A stretch of 64,000 nt of DNA, from NCBI GenBank assembly GCA_963770635.1, contig CAVYQI010000007.1, forward strand, positions 337,802-401,801. The letters are read 5' to 3'. Made by a program: the position numbers and the translations under genes. The DNA comes from DASZIT01 sp963770635. Its GTDB lineage: Bacteria; Actinomycetota; Acidimicrobiia; Acidimicrobiales; RAAP-2. Below are positions 34,949-43,762 of the stretch, in pieces. Under the pieces are notes generated by a model, which saw only the letters and a list, made by a program, of their open reading frames with translations, ran no database searches and was not told where the DNA came from. The number at the start of each line of letters is the position of its first letter. The stretch's first letter is position 1.

Positions 34949-35775
34949 TAGCGCCCCACGTTACGTTTGCCGTTGCCGTTTCTCGTTCTGGCCATACGCG
35001 AGGTCGGCACTGCCCTCGCGCTGGTAGCCGGGGCCGGAGCGGTCTCCACCATGGTTCCGGTGGGAGAACCGGCGCCAGCCGCCGCCACCGCGCTGTCGAG
35101 GCCGTAGACGCCGCGAGCCTGGTCCCGCACCTTGGTCCCGTGGTCCAGCTCGACGACCCGTCGCCGCATCTGGTCGACCATGCCGGCGTCGTGGGTGGCA
35201 ACGACAACTGTGGTGCCGGTCCGGTTGATCCGATCGAGGAGGCGCATGATGCCGAGACTGGTGGTGGGGTCGAGGTTTCCCGTCGGCTCGTCGGCCAGCA
35301 AGATCAACGGCCGGTTGACGAAGGCTCGGGCCACGGCCACCCGCTGCTGCTCTCCGCCCGACAGTTCCCCGGGAAGATTCCCGCTCTTCTTGGTGAGACC
35401 GACCAGATCGAGCACCTGCGGCACTTGAGACGCGATCACGTGCTTCGGCCGACCGATCACCTCGAGAGCGAAAGCCACGTTCTCGAAGACTGTCCTGTTG
35501 GGAAGCAGTCGGAAATCCTGGAACACGCATCCGATGTTCCGCCGCAGATACGGGACCCGCCACTTGGAAAGGTGCCCGATCTCCTTGCCGGCCTCCCAGA
35601 TGCGGCCCGAAGTCGGCATCTCTTCGCGGAGGAGCAGTCGAATGAACGTGGTCTTGCCCGAACCGGATGGGCCAACCAGAAAGACGAACTCGCCCTTGTC
35701 GATTTCGATCGAGCAGTCCCGGAGTGCGACTGTTGACCCTTTATAGGTTTTGGTGACGTTCTGGAACGTGATCAT
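34948..35775 (-). CDS. ftsE: Cell division ATP-binding protein FtsE
   Basis: FtsE is the ATPase of FtsEX. Walker A is GPSGSGKT (residues 35-42), the Q-loop region reads GCVFQDFRLLPNRTVFENVA, the signature LSGGEQQRVAVARAFVNRP and Walker B LLADEPTGNLDP, with the H-loop in VVVATHDAGMVDQMR. The ABC domain ends near residue 225, and an unusual Ala/Thr/Arg-rich tail of about 45 residues follows (PAPATSARAVPTSRMARTR). ATG 35775 has no Shine-Dalgarno sequence. It is coupled to ftsX downstream and lies 139 bases after prfB. Confidence 0.95.
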   Translation of the reverse strand: MITFQNVTKTYKGSTVALRDCSIEIDKGEFVFLVGPSGSGKTTFIRLLLREEMPTSGRIWEAGKEIGHLSKWRVPYLRRNIGCVFQDFRLLPNRTVFENVAFALEVIGRPKHVIASQVPQVLDLVGLTKKSGNLPGELSGGEQQRVAVARAFVNRPLILLADEPTGNLDPTTSLGIMRLLDRINRTGTTVVVATHDAGMVDQMRRRVVELDHGTKVRDQARGVYGLDSAVAAAGAGSPTGTMVETAPAPATSARAVPTSRMARTRNGNGKRNVGR

Positions 35776-35914
35776 AAGGGAGAGGTTGAAGCTGGAGTCG
35801 GGTCGCCGAGGTGCTATGAGTCCGGAGTAGTTTACCGATTTAAGGGCTCCACCTGGTGTAGGCCCTCTGACCTCCCCTGACGTCCGCTTCCGCGCGGGAT
35901 TCCGGCGTCGCCGC

Positions 35915-37075
35915 TTACCCCTGGTTGCGGCGCAGGTCGGCCTGTCGCCGGAGCTCGGCCTCCATGAACGCATCGAGATCTCCGTCAAGCACCGCATCCA
36001 CGTTTCCGGTCTCTTCGTTGGTGCGCAGATCCTTGACCAGTTGATAGGGAGCCAAGACGTACGACCGGATCTGGTTTCCCCAGGCGTTGTCGGTCCGATC
36101 ACCGGACAGCGAATCGAGATTGGCTTGATGTTCGGCCCGCTGCCGGTCGGCAAGTTTGGCTCCGAGGACCTGCATGGCCTTGGCCTTGTTCTGGTGCTGG
36201 CTCCGCTGGTTCTGGCTCGACACCACGATCCCGGTCGGCAGGTGGGTGAGTCGTACCGCCGAGTCGGTCTTGTTCACGTGCTGGCCACCGGCACCCGACG
36301 AGCGGTAGGTGTCGATGCGGAGGTCCTTCTCGTCGATCTCGACCTCGTCGGAGACGTCTTCGATGAACGGCACCACATCCAGCGACGCAAAGCTGGTCTG
36401 CCGGCGATGTTGCGCGTCGAACGGCGAGATCCGCACCAGTCGGTGGACGCCCCGCTCCACCGACAGCAGACCGAAGGCGTAGCGCCCTTTCACGATGAAG
36501 GTGGCCGACAGCAACCCGGCCTCCTGACCGGGTGTCGCCTCTTCCACCTCGATCTCGAAGCCGCGCCGCTCGGCCCACCGGGTATACATCCGGAGCATCA
36601 TCTCCGCCCAGTCCTGGGCGTCCGTCCCACCCGCGCCGGCGTGGATCTCCGCCACTGCGTCGCCATCGTCGTAGTCACCGGCGAACAGCGCCCTCAGTTC
36701 CAGGGCCCCCAGCCGGCGATCCAGGTCGGCGAGGGCTTCTTCGACTTCGCCCCGCAACGAGTCGTCGCCCTCCTCCTCGTTCATCTCGAAGAGGGTCTCG
36801 GCATCGGACAGGCGCTCGGCCAATGCCGCCAGCATGTCGATGTCCTCGGTGACCCGCCCCAACTCGGTGGTGACCCGCCGGGCGTTGTCGGCGTCGCCCC
36901 ACAGCCCCGGGGCGGAAGCCTCGGCCTCGAGTGCGGCCCGGCGCTTTTCGAGGTGGTCGAGCCCGAGGAAATGCTCGGCTTCGCGCAAACGGTCGGTGGT
37001 GGTGACGATGGCCGCCCGGATATCGACGCGATCAGGTTCTCCGCCCCCCCGTCTGGGGGGCTCAGCCGCCGGCAT
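35915..37075 (-). CDS. prfB: Peptide chain release factor 2
   Basis: RF2 ends translation at UGA and UAA. The domain order is helical N-terminus (RLREAEHFLGLDHLEKRRAA), the anticodon-like SPF in VRISPFDAQHRRQTSF, and the catalytic GGQ in SSGAGGQHVNKTDSAVRLTH. No in-frame stop or slippery CUU-UGA site is present near codon 25, so the autoregulatory frameshift of many prfB genes is absent, as is often seen in actinobacteria. The ATG directly follows the secA TGA, and a GC hairpin sits inside the first codons. Length of 386 residues is normal. Confidence 0.95.
   Translation of the reverse strand: MPAAEPPRRGGGEPDRVDIRAAIVTTTDRLREAEHFLGLDHLEKRRAALEAEASAPGLWGDADNARRVTTELGRVTEDIDMLAALAERLSDAETLFEMNEEEGDDSLRGEVEEALADLDRRLGALELRALFAGDYDDGDAVAEIHAGAGGTDAQDWAEMMLRMYTRWAERRGFEIEVEEATPGQEAGLLSATFIVKGRYAFGLLSVERGVHRLVRISPFDAQHRRQTSFASLDVVPFIEDVSDEVEIDEKDLRIDTYRSSGAGGQHVNKTDSAVRLTHLPTGIVVSSQNQRSQHQNKAKAMQVLGAKLADRQRAEHQANLDSLSGDRTDNAWGNQIRSYVLAPYQLVKDLRTNEETGNVDAVLDGDLDAFMEAELRRQADLRRNQG
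37043..37061 (-). promoter_or_regulatory. GC hairpin at the secA-prfB junction
   Basis: A 7-bp stem GCCCCCC/GGGGGGC with a 5-nt loop lies 15-33 bases inside the prfB coding region, right after the secA stop. It could act as a roadblock or translation-initiation modulator. Confidence 0.35.
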
Positions 37076-39865
37076 TCAGTTTGCGCCGTGGCAGAACTTG
37101 AACTTCTTGCCGCTGCCGCACCAGCAGGGTTCGTTCCGGCCGATCTTTTCCCGCTCCGACTTCACGATGGGAACCTGGGTCTCGCCGTCATCGGCCATCC
37201 GGTTGGTCACCCCGACTGCGCCGCCGCCGGCGGCCGCCCCCGAGCCGTTGGTGGCACCACCGCCGGCCGCCTCGGCCATCTCCGCCGCCGTCGGCCCCAC
37301 CGCGAAGGCGGCGGACATCGATCCGCTCCCCTGCACCGGGTCGTCGGCGGCGATGTAGCTGGCCTGGGCGAGGTCCGGCTCCGGGGCCGGCTCGGCCAGC
37401 ACCTGGACGTGGAACACGTAGCGCAGGTAGTCGTCGTCGATCCCGTCCATCAACTTCCCGAACATCTCGAAGCCGTCCCGCTGCCAGGCCACCAGCGGAT
37501 CCTGATTGCCCATGGCCCGAAGGTTGATGCCCTCCCGCAGCAGGTCCATCTCCGCCAGGTGGTCACGCCATCTCTGGTCGAGGATCTGCAGCATGATGTC
37601 CCGCTCGAGTTGCCGGGCGGTTTCCGCCCCGCCGGGAATCGTCTCATCCCGCTCGGCGTAGAGGTCCAGCGCCTCGGAGAGGATGCTCTCGGCCACCTGG
37701 CCGGCGGTGGTCGCCTCGGCCAGGTCATCTTCGACGAACTTGGTCGGGTAGTACTGGGTGATCTCGGTGATCAACCGGGGCAGGTCCCACTCTTCGGGGT
37801 AGTCGGTGGGGCAGGATGCCTCCACCAGTGCGGTCATGGTCGTCTCCAGCAGCTCCAGGGTCTCCTCGTGGAGGTCCTCGCCTTCGATGATCTGGAGGCG
37901 GCGCTTGTAGATCACCTTGCGCTGCTCGTTCATCACATCGTCGTACTTGAGCACGTCCTTGCGGGATTCGGCGTTGCGACCCTCGACAGTATTCTGGGCC
38001 CGCTCGATGGCTTTGGTCACCATCTTCGCCTCGATGGGAATGTCGTCGGGGATCGCCCTCCCCATCACCCAGTTCATGGCGCCGGTGGCGAACAGGCGCA
38101 TGAGGTCGTCTTCCAGGGAGAGGAAGAAGCGGCTCTCCCCCGGGTCACCCTGGCGGCCGGAACGGCCCCGGAGCTGATTGTCGATCCGGCGGCTCTCGTG
38201 GCGCTCGCTGCCCAGGACGTAGAGCCCGCCGGCCTCGCGCACCTCATCGCCCTCCCGGGCGCAGATCTTCTCGAATTCCTCCCGGATCTTGGCCAACTCG
38301 GCGACACCTTCGTCGGTGGTGAGGTCGATGCCCCGGGCGTTTGCCTCCCGCACCGCCAGACCCTCGGCGTTGCCACCCAGGATGATGTCGACGCCTCGAC
38401 CGGCCATGTTGGTGGCCACCGTCACCCCGCCGACCCGGCCGGCCTGGGCGACGATCTCCGCCTCCCGAAAGTGCTGCTTGGCGTTGAGGACGGCGTGGGG
38501 GATCCCCTTCTTCTCCAGCAGCCGGGCCAGGTGCTCCGACTTCGACACCGAGGCGGTGCCCACCAGCACCGGCTGGCCGGTGGCGTGGCGCTCGGCGATG
38601 TCCTCCACCACCGCGTTGAACTTGGCGTCCTCCGACTTGTAGACGAGGTCGGGATTGTCGGTCCGGACCATCGGTTTGTTGGTGGGGATCGGGACCACCG
38701 GGAGGTCATAGGTGTTGGCGAACTCCGACGCCTCGGTCTCGGCGGTACCGGTCATGCCGGCCAGCTTCTCGTAGAGCCGGAAGTAGTTCTGCAGGGTCAC
38801 CGTCGCCCAGGTGTGGTTCTCCTCGTTGATCCGTACCCGCTCTTTGGCTTCCACCGCCTGGTGGAGACCGTCGGACCAGCGCCGGCCGTCGAGGGTCCGA
38901 CCGGTGAACTCGTCGACGATCTTCACCTCGCCGTCGGCGATCAGGTAGTCCTTGTCCCGCTTGTAGAGCTCTTTGGCGTAGAGGGCCTGGGTCAGGTGGT
39001 GGACGTAGTTGACCGCCACCGCGTCGTAGAGGTTGCCCACCCCGAGCTGGCCTTCGACCTTCTCGATGCCGGCCTCGGTGGGGACGACGGTGCGCTTCTC
39101 CTCGTCGACCTCGTAGTCGTCCTCGTTGCGCAACGTCCTGACGATGCCGGCGAATTGGTAGTAGAGCTTGGCCGACTCGGCGGCCGGGCCGGAGATGATC
39201 AGCGGGGTACGGGCCTCGTCGATAAGGATGGAGTCGACCTCGTCCACGATGGCGTAGCGGTGGCCCCGCTGGACCATGGCGTCCTTGGTACGGGCCATGT
39301 TGTCCCGGAGGTAGTCAAACCCGAACTCGGTGTTGGTCCCGTAGGTGACATCGGCGTTGTAGGCGGCCCGCTTGGACTCGGCGTCCTCGACGTCCGGGCC
39401 CACCCGGCCCACGGTCAGCCCCAAGAACTTGTGGAGCGCGCCCATCCACTCGGAGTCGCGGGTGGCCAGGTAGTCGTTCACGGTGACCACGTGCACCCCG
39501 TTGCCGGCCAGCGCGTTGAGGTACACCGGCAAGGTGGAGACCAACGTCTTGCCCTCGCCCGTCTTCATTTCCGCGATCCACCCGAAGTGGAGGGCCATGC
39601 CCCCCATCAGCTGGGCGTCGAAGTGGCGTTGGCCGAGCACCCGCCAGGCCCCTTCCCGAACCACCGCGAACGCCTCGACCAGGATGTCCTCGAGGGTCTC
39701 GCCGTTGGCCAGGCGCTCCTTGAACTTGGGGGTGAAGGCCTGCAGCTCGGCGTCGCTGAGCGCCTCGATCTCCGGTTCGAGGGCGTTGACCAGCGGGACC
39801 AGATCGGCCAGACGACGTACCTTTTTGCCTTCGCCGGCGCGGAGGACCTTCGTGAACACGCTCAT
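37076..39865 (-). CDS. secA: Preprotein translocase ATPase SecA
   Basis: SecA drives protein export through SecYEG. It has the Walker A AEMKTGEGKTLVSTLPVYL, VTVNDYLATRDSEWMGALHK, the DEAD-type VDEVDSILIDEARTPLIISG, AGMTGTAETEASEFANTYDL, TNMAGRGVDIILGGNAEGL, the arginine-rich QLRGRSGRQGDPGESRFFLS and the C-terminal zinc motif EPCWCGSGKKFKFCHG. The 929-residue length is normal, and a Gly/Ala-rich linker (GGGATNGSGAAAGGG) precedes the zinc tail. It lies between hpf and prfB, the common actinobacterial order. Confidence 0.98.
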   Translation of the reverse strand: MSVFTKVLRAGEGKKVRRLADLVPLVNALEPEIEALSDAELQAFTPKFKERLANGETLEDILVEAFAVVREGAWRVLGQRHFDAQLMGGMALHFGWIAEMKTGEGKTLVSTLPVYLNALAGNGVHVVTVNDYLATRDSEWMGALHKFLGLTVGRVGPDVEDAESKRAAYNADVTYGTNTEFGFDYLRDNMARTKDAMVQRGHRYAIVDEVDSILIDEARTPLIISGPAAESAKLYYQFAGIVRTLRNEDDYEVDEEKRTVVPTEAGIEKVEGQLGVGNLYDAVAVNYVHHLTQALYAKELYKRDKDYLIADGEVKIVDEFTGRTLDGRRWSDGLHQAVEAKERVRINEENHTWATVTLQNYFRLYEKLAGMTGTAETEASEFANTYDLPVVPIPTNKPMVRTDNPDLVYKSEDAKFNAVVEDIAERHATGQPVLVGTASVSKSEHLARLLEKKGIPHAVLNAKQHFREAEIVAQAGRVGGVTVATNMAGRGVDIILGGNAEGLAVREANARGIDLTTDEGVAELAKIREEFEKICAREGDEVREAGGLYVLGSERHESRRIDNQLRGRSGRQGDPGESRFFLSLEDDLMRLFATGAMNWVMGRAIPDDIPIEAKMVTKAIERAQNTVEGRNAESRKDVLKYDDVMNEQRKVIYKRRLQIIEGEDLHEETLELLETTMTALVEASCPTDYPEEWDLPRLITEITQYYPTKFVEDDLAEATTAGQVAESILSEALDLYAERDETIPGGAETARQLERDIMLQILDQRWRDHLAEMDLLREGINLRAMGNQDPLVAWQRDGFEMFGKLMDGIDDDYLRYVFHVQVLAEPAPEPDLAQASYIAADDPVQGSGSMSAAFAVGPTAAEMAEAAGGGATNGSGAAAGGGAVGVTNRMADDGETQVPIVKSEREKIGRNEPCWCGSGKKFKFCHGAN

Positions 39866-39907
39866 GAACCAACCACTCTACCGTCGGCGCGTTCTGGTTC
39901 CCTGACG

Positions 39908-39926
39908 GACCGACCGACCGTCGGTC
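39908..39926 (-). terminator. Hairpin between hpf and secA
   Basis: GACCGAC and GTCGGTC form a perfect 7-bp stem with a 5-nt loop in the 121-bp gap. It could separate hpf from secA transcription; no T-run follows. Confidence 0.35.
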
Positions 39927-39986
39927 CCGGTCCGACCATTCATCCCGCCCGGGCCGCCGAACCGGCGCCTCGGGGTCGGGAGGAGG

Positions 39987-40346
39987 TCAGGCGGTCCGAA
40001 TCCTGGCCCGGACCACCTGGTCCGAGCCCCGGCGGCTCGGATGCGGTCGACCCACAATCCGTCCCTTGGTCTTGGCCAGCTGGTTTTCCAGCTTTTCCAC
40101 CACGAAATCCACAGCCACCAATGGGTCGGAGGCGGACGCGTGGGCTCGGATGACCCGACCGTGCCCGGACATGATGACCTCGCAACACTCGCAGTTCGGG
40201 ATCCTCGGGTTGTGTTCCTCCGAGAAGTGCACTTCGGCTCGTTCGAGTCCGGGGCAGTGACGGAGCAATCTGCCCACCTTTTCCTCGACCAGGGTCCGTA
40301 CCCCGTTTGGCACGATCTTCCTGCCGTTCGCGATGACAACGTCCAC
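39987..40346 (-). CDS. hpf: Ribosome hibernation promoting factor, short form
   Basis: The protein binds the 30S subunit and stores inactive ribosomes. Its N-terminal domain reads MDVVIANGRKIVPNGVRTLV EEKVGRLLRHCPGLE, with VHFSEEHNPRIPNCECCEVI, SGHGRVIRAHASASDPLVAV and DFVVEKLENQLAKTKGRI, the RaiA/HPF beta-alpha pattern. At 119 residues it lacks the C-terminal dimerisation domain of long HPF, the usual actinobacterial type; no remnant of that domain is seen before secA. A run of three cysteines (CECC) near residue 52 is uncommon. Confidence 0.88.
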   Translation of the reverse strand: MDVVIANGRKIVPNGVRTLVEEKVGRLLRHCPGLERAEVHFSEEHNPRIPNCECCEVIMSGHGRVIRAHASASDPLVAVDFVVEKLENQLAKTKGRIVGRPHPSRRGSDQVVRARIRTA

Positions 40347-40826
40347 GTTGTTTGCCTCCGAGTCGTGTTTTGAGTGTTACGGATGTGGTCGGCCGGTCCT
40401 CCTGGTCGGTCGGGTCGCGGATGCCTTGGGGGTGGATGGATCGGGGGCCGGAGGTCCGGCCCGACGATCGCCGTGAGCTACGAGCGGCTGACCTGGTCTT
40501 TGACCCCACACTCGCCTGCAGTGAGAATGGCGACCTGGTCCCGGCGGAACCGACCGGCAAGCGGTCATGAACCCTTCGGCACCGTGAACGGCCCGCGTCA
40601 ACTCATCTCCGCCCGTCCCCGACAACCGGGAACGCCGCGGGCAGGTCTTACTCCTAAGCCGCACCATGCTCAGCAACCAGTAGTTGCCTTACGTGGGTCG
40701 TTTCGCCTGCGACTGGCATCGACTTGCAACCACAGACCCGCGCGTAGCTCACGGGAGACAGTGTAGGTCCGCGGCCTTCGATTTTCACGAGGACCGCCCC
40801 GAGTTCACGAGGTCGCCACACGGGCG
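40347..40826 (-). other. 480-bp intergenic region with possible structured RNA upstream of hpf
   Basis: No protein-like frame is convincing. On the minus strand GTGAAA (40783-40788), a 17-nt spacer and TACACT (40760-40765) resemble a sigma-70 promoter reading toward hpf. Downstream, nested stems lie at about 40,611-40,642 (GCCCG/CGGGC around TCCC/GGGA). This could be a long hpf leader or an independent small RNA. No family is recognised. Confidence 0.4.
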
Positions 40827-41969
40827 TCACGCGGCTGCAACACGGGCAGTGACCATCAGGCCGCCGGGGCCGATCATCCGCCTTCTTCCGGATGTCAGCT
40901 CTCGGCCAGGCGCGGCTTTGAGCTCGTCCAGCACCGGGATGGGGCCGGGATCGATGCCCTCGTGGCCGGCCAGATGGAGCGAGACGAAGTCCCCGATGAT
41001 GGCCAGGTCGAAGAGCTGGGCCAGGTCGCCCTCGCCCGCGGCCCGTACCTCGATGATGTCGGCCACCACCTCGCGGAGCACCTCGGCCACCAGCGCGAAC
41101 CGGCGGGCCACCTGGGGATGCTCGGCCTCGTGGCGCAGGTTGACCAGGGTGATCAGCTGCCGGGTGACGTCGCCGTTCTGGCCCCAACCGGCGATCTCGT
41201 TGTGGCAGAGCTCGGGGTAGACATTGAAGAAGGCAGGGGCCTTGGCGTTTTCGTTGACCTGGGCCTTCCAGCGGAGGGCGGCGGCCGCCCCCAGAGCTTG
41301 GGAGCTGTGGATCAGCGGGATGGTCCGCCCGATGCGCCGGGCCACGTCCTCGGCCAGGTTGCCGGGCTTGACCAGTTGGTCACGGCGCCGGCGGAGCTGC
41401 CGCACGGCCAGCTTGACCCAGTGGACGGCTCCGGGGAACAGCCCGATCTCCTCCAGCACCACCAACGGGGGTATGGCCATGGCCCCGAGCGCGGCCCGGG
41501 GCTGGGGGATGCCCGAGGGGACCCCGATCACCGGGACGTCCCACTCGCCGGCCAGCCGCCCGAGTTGGCCGCCGGCGGTCACCACCACCATGGCGGCCCC
41601 CGACTCATAGGCCTGGCCCACCGCCTCCAGGGTCTCCTCGGTGTCGCCGGAGAACGACATGGCAAACACCAGGGAGTTGGCGCCCACGTAATCGGGGAGC
41701 TCGTAACCCTTCACCACCGTCACCGGGACCGGCATGAACGGCGCCGCCGCCGCCAACACCACGTCTCCGGCGATCCCGCTGCCGCCCATGCCCGAGACCA
41801 CCACGTTCTCGACCTGCCGGTGGTTGGGGAGGCCGGCCACCCCCTTGGCCGCGGCCAGCGCAGCTTCGACCTGTTCGGGGAGACCGACGGTGGCACCCCA
41901 CATGTCGAGGCTGTCCACGCCCAGCGGCGAGGGTGCCACCGGCGGGCTGCCGGCGGCCCGAGCAGTCAA
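40827..41969 (-). CDS. SIS-domain glucose/mannose-6-phosphate isomerase
   Basis: The bifunctional PGI/PMI family interconverts fructose-6-phosphate with glucose- or mannose-6-phosphate. The SIS core shows NVVVSGMGGSGIAGDVVLAA, VFAMSFSGDTEETLEAVGQA and ALGAMAIPPLVVLEEIGLFP. The catalytic region has IPLIHSSQALGAAAALRWKA, QVNENAKAPAFFNVYPELCH NEIAGWGQNG with the Glu/His pair of the family. The C-terminus carries about 25 extra basic residues beyond the usual LDELKA end. The TTG start overlaps the upstream Trm112-like stop (TTGA). Mycobacteria and streptomycetes have the same order after phosphomannomutase. Confidence 0.88.
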   Translation of the reverse strand: MTARAAGSPPVAPSPLGVDSLDMWGATVGLPEQVEAALAAAKGVAGLPNHRQVENVVVSGMGGSGIAGDVVLAAAAPFMPVPVTVVKGYELPDYVGANSLVFAMSFSGDTEETLEAVGQAYESGAAMVVVTAGGQLGRLAGEWDVPVIGVPSGIPQPRAALGAMAIPPLVVLEEIGLFPGAVHWVKLAVRQLRRRRDQLVKPGNLAEDVARRIGRTIPLIHSSQALGAAAALRWKAQVNENAKAPAFFNVYPELCHNEIAGWGQNGDVTRQLITLVNLRHEAEHPQVARRFALVAEVLREVVADIIEVRAAGEGDLAQLFDLAIIGDFVSLHLAGHEGIDPGPIPVLDELKAAPGRELTSGRRRMIGPGGLMVTARVAAA

Positions 41970-42211
41970 GATCCGGCGGGTTCGCCGGTGGAACGGGCCC
42001 CCCCGGATTCCGCCAGGGCCATCAGGCGGGCGTGCTCGGCGTCATCCACGGTGGTGGCCTCGTCGATCAACATCACCGGGATCCCGTCCCGGATCTCGTA
42101 GCTCCGGTGCAGGCGGGGGTTGTACAGCCGGTCCTCCGCCTCGAAGTAGAGCAATGACCCCTTGTCCTCGGGGCAGGCCAGGACATCGATCAGCAGGGAG
42201 TCGAGCGGCAT
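41966..42211 (-). CDS. Trm112 family protein
   Basis: This 81-residue protein matches the bacterial Trm112/UPF0434 domain: LLIDVLACPEDKGSLLYFEA, then RLYNPRLHRSYEIRDGIPVM LIDEATTVDD. Only one cysteine of the zinc ribbon is left, as in many bacterial members. The family assists methyltransferases or has chaperone-like roles; in this operon position in actinobacteria its job is unknown. GAGAGGA lies upstream of the ATG. It is between phosphomannomutase and the SIS isomerase and overlaps the latter by 4 nt. Confidence 0.86.
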   Translation of the reverse strand: MPLDSLLIDVLACPEDKGSLLYFEAEDRLYNPRLHRSYEIRDGIPVMLIDEATTVDDAEHARLMALAESGGARSTGEPAGS

Positions 42212-42259
42212 GATGGGTTCCTCTCAGTCAACATGTTGGTCGGTTCGTCGGTCGATCGG

Positions 42260-43651
42260 TCACCCGCCGGTCAGGCGGGCCACGGCCTCTTGCACCTCGG
42301 CCACATGCCGGGCGCAGGAGTCGTCATCGGGCGCCTCCACATTCAGGCGAAGCAACGGCTCGGTGTTCGAGGGCCGCAAGTTGTACCACCAGTCGCCGCG
42401 GTCAACGGTCAGCCCGTCCAGCCGGTCCACGGTGCCGAGCTTGCCGCCGGCCGCCTCCACTTCGGCGGCCATCGCCTCGACGGCGGCGGCGGGATCGGGC
42501 ACGGTAGTATTGATCTCCCCGGAGTCCGAGTACCGCTGGTAGGGCGCCAGCAGCTCCGACAGCGGCTGGCCGGTCACACTCAACAGCTCGAGCACGACCA
42601 TGGCGGCGATGATCCCCGAGTCGGCCCGGTAGTTCTCCCGGAAGTAGTAGTGGCCGGAGTGCTCTCCGCCGAAGATGGCGCCCGTCTCGGCCATCACCTG
42701 CTTGATGTAGGAGTGGCCCACCCGGGTGCGGATGCCCACCCCACCCTTCTCGGCGATCACCTCGGGCACCACCCGCGAGCAGATGGCGTTGTAGAGCACG
42801 GTGGCCCCGGGGTACTTGTCCAGCATCGAGGCCGCCACCAGCGCGGTGGTGAGCGAGCCCGACACCGGCTCGGAGCGCTCGTCGACCAGGAACACCCGGT
42901 CGGCGTCCCCGTCGAAGGCGAGCCCGACGTCGGCGCCCAGGTCCCGCACGGCTTGTTTCAGCGGCACCAGGTTCTCCGGCTGGATGGGATCGGCCGGGTG
43001 GTTCGGGAAGTTCCCGTCGAGCTCGGGGAAGAGGATCTCCACCTTGAAGGGGAGGCCCTCGAAGACCTTGGGCGCCACCAGGCCACCCATGCCGTTGGCG
43101 GTGTCCGCCACCACCACCAGGGTGCGGAGCGCGTTGACGTCGACGAAGGAGCGGACATGATCGGCGTAGTCGTCGATCACCGACCGCTCCTCGTAAAAGG
43201 CCAGGGCGTCGGGGTCGAGGGGAGGGGGCCCGTCCGCCCCCCACTCGTCGAGCAGGGCCTCGGCGGTGGCCTGGATCTCGGCCAGGCCGGTGTCCCGCCC
43301 GATGGGTCGGGCCCCAGACAGGCACAGCTTCAACCCGTTGTAGCGGGCGGGGTTGTGGGAGGCAGTGAACATGGCACCGGGGGAATCGAGCTTGCCGGCG
43401 GCGAAGTAGAGCAGGTCGGTGGAGGCCAGGCCCAGGTCGGTCACCGCCACCCCCTCGGACCGGGCACCGTCGGAGAACGCCTTGGCCAGCCCCACCCCCG
43501 ACTCCCGCATGTCCCGGGCCACCAGCAGCCGGGGGGCGCCGGCAAATCGGGCCATGGCCACCCCGATGGCCCGGAATTGGTCGGCGTTGAGTTCGTCGGG
43601 GACAACGCCCCGGATGTCATAGGCCTTGAAGACGTTGGAGAGGCAGTTCAT
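42260..43651 (-). CDS. manB: Phosphomannomutase/phosphoglucomutase
   Basis: The enzyme moves phosphate between C6 and C1 of mannose or glucose, feeding GDP-mannose or UDP-/ADP-glucose synthesis. Motifs: VFKAYDIRGVVPDELN, the phosphoserine loop AMFTASHNPARYNGLKL (Ser in TASHNP), the metal loop LAFDGDADRVFLVD, the sugar-binding GGEHSGHYYFREN and the phosphate-binding LRPSNTEPLLRLNVEA. Length is 463 residues. A TAGGAT box lies 9 nt upstream of the ATG. The next two genes belong to the same operon and continue mannose metabolism. Confidence 0.94.
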   Translation of the reverse strand: MNCLSNVFKAYDIRGVVPDELNADQFRAIGVAMARFAGAPRLLVARDMRESGVGLAKAFSDGARSEGVAVTDLGLASTDLLYFAAGKLDSPGAMFTASHNPARYNGLKLCLSGARPIGRDTGLAEIQATAEALLDEWGADGPPPLDPDALAFYEERSVIDDYADHVRSFVDVNALRTLVVVADTANGMGGLVAPKVFEGLPFKVEILFPELDGNFPNHPADPIQPENLVPLKQAVRDLGADVGLAFDGDADRVFLVDERSEPVSGSLTTALVAASMLDKYPGATVLYNAICSRVVPEVIAEKGGVGIRTRVGHSYIKQVMAETGAIFGGEHSGHYYFRENYRADSGIIAAMVVLELLSVTGQPLSELLAPYQRYSDSGEINTTVPDPAAAVEAMAAEVEAAGGKLGTVDRLDGLTVDRGDWWYNLRPSNTEPLLRLNVEAPDDDSCARHVAEVQEAVARLTGG

Positions 43652-43762
43652 GGCCCGGCCATCCTACTCAGCCCGAGTGGCCGACCCGTGGGCGATCTCG
43701 GTCGGCGACGGCCGGCTCGCAAACCTTTCCGACCGGGCACCGGATACGGGCCCGGCCCGGGA

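Noticed and set aside
36950..37075. Programmed frameshift in prfB
   Set aside because: The frame is open throughout and has no CTTTGA-type slippery site; an ordinary start accounts for the gene.
36041..40153. A 1,370-codon open frame antisense to prfB, secA and hpf
   Set aside because: It is an antisense shadow of high-GC coding sequence, with His/Gly/Val-rich composition and no domain, and the opposite strand carries three unmistakable genes.
40377..40676. 99-codon frame upstream of hpf
   Set aside because: Pro/Arg-rich with no motif and no ribosome site; treated as part of the intergenic region.
40654..40765. Possible tmRNA (AGTCGCA followed by a short frame ending in Ala-Ala and a stop)
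   Set aside because: The stretch resembles a tmRNA resume site, but no 5' GGGGxTGA-type end, T-arm or CCA-side acceptor was found within 400 bases, and the would-be tag is long and ends in GAA, not LAA.
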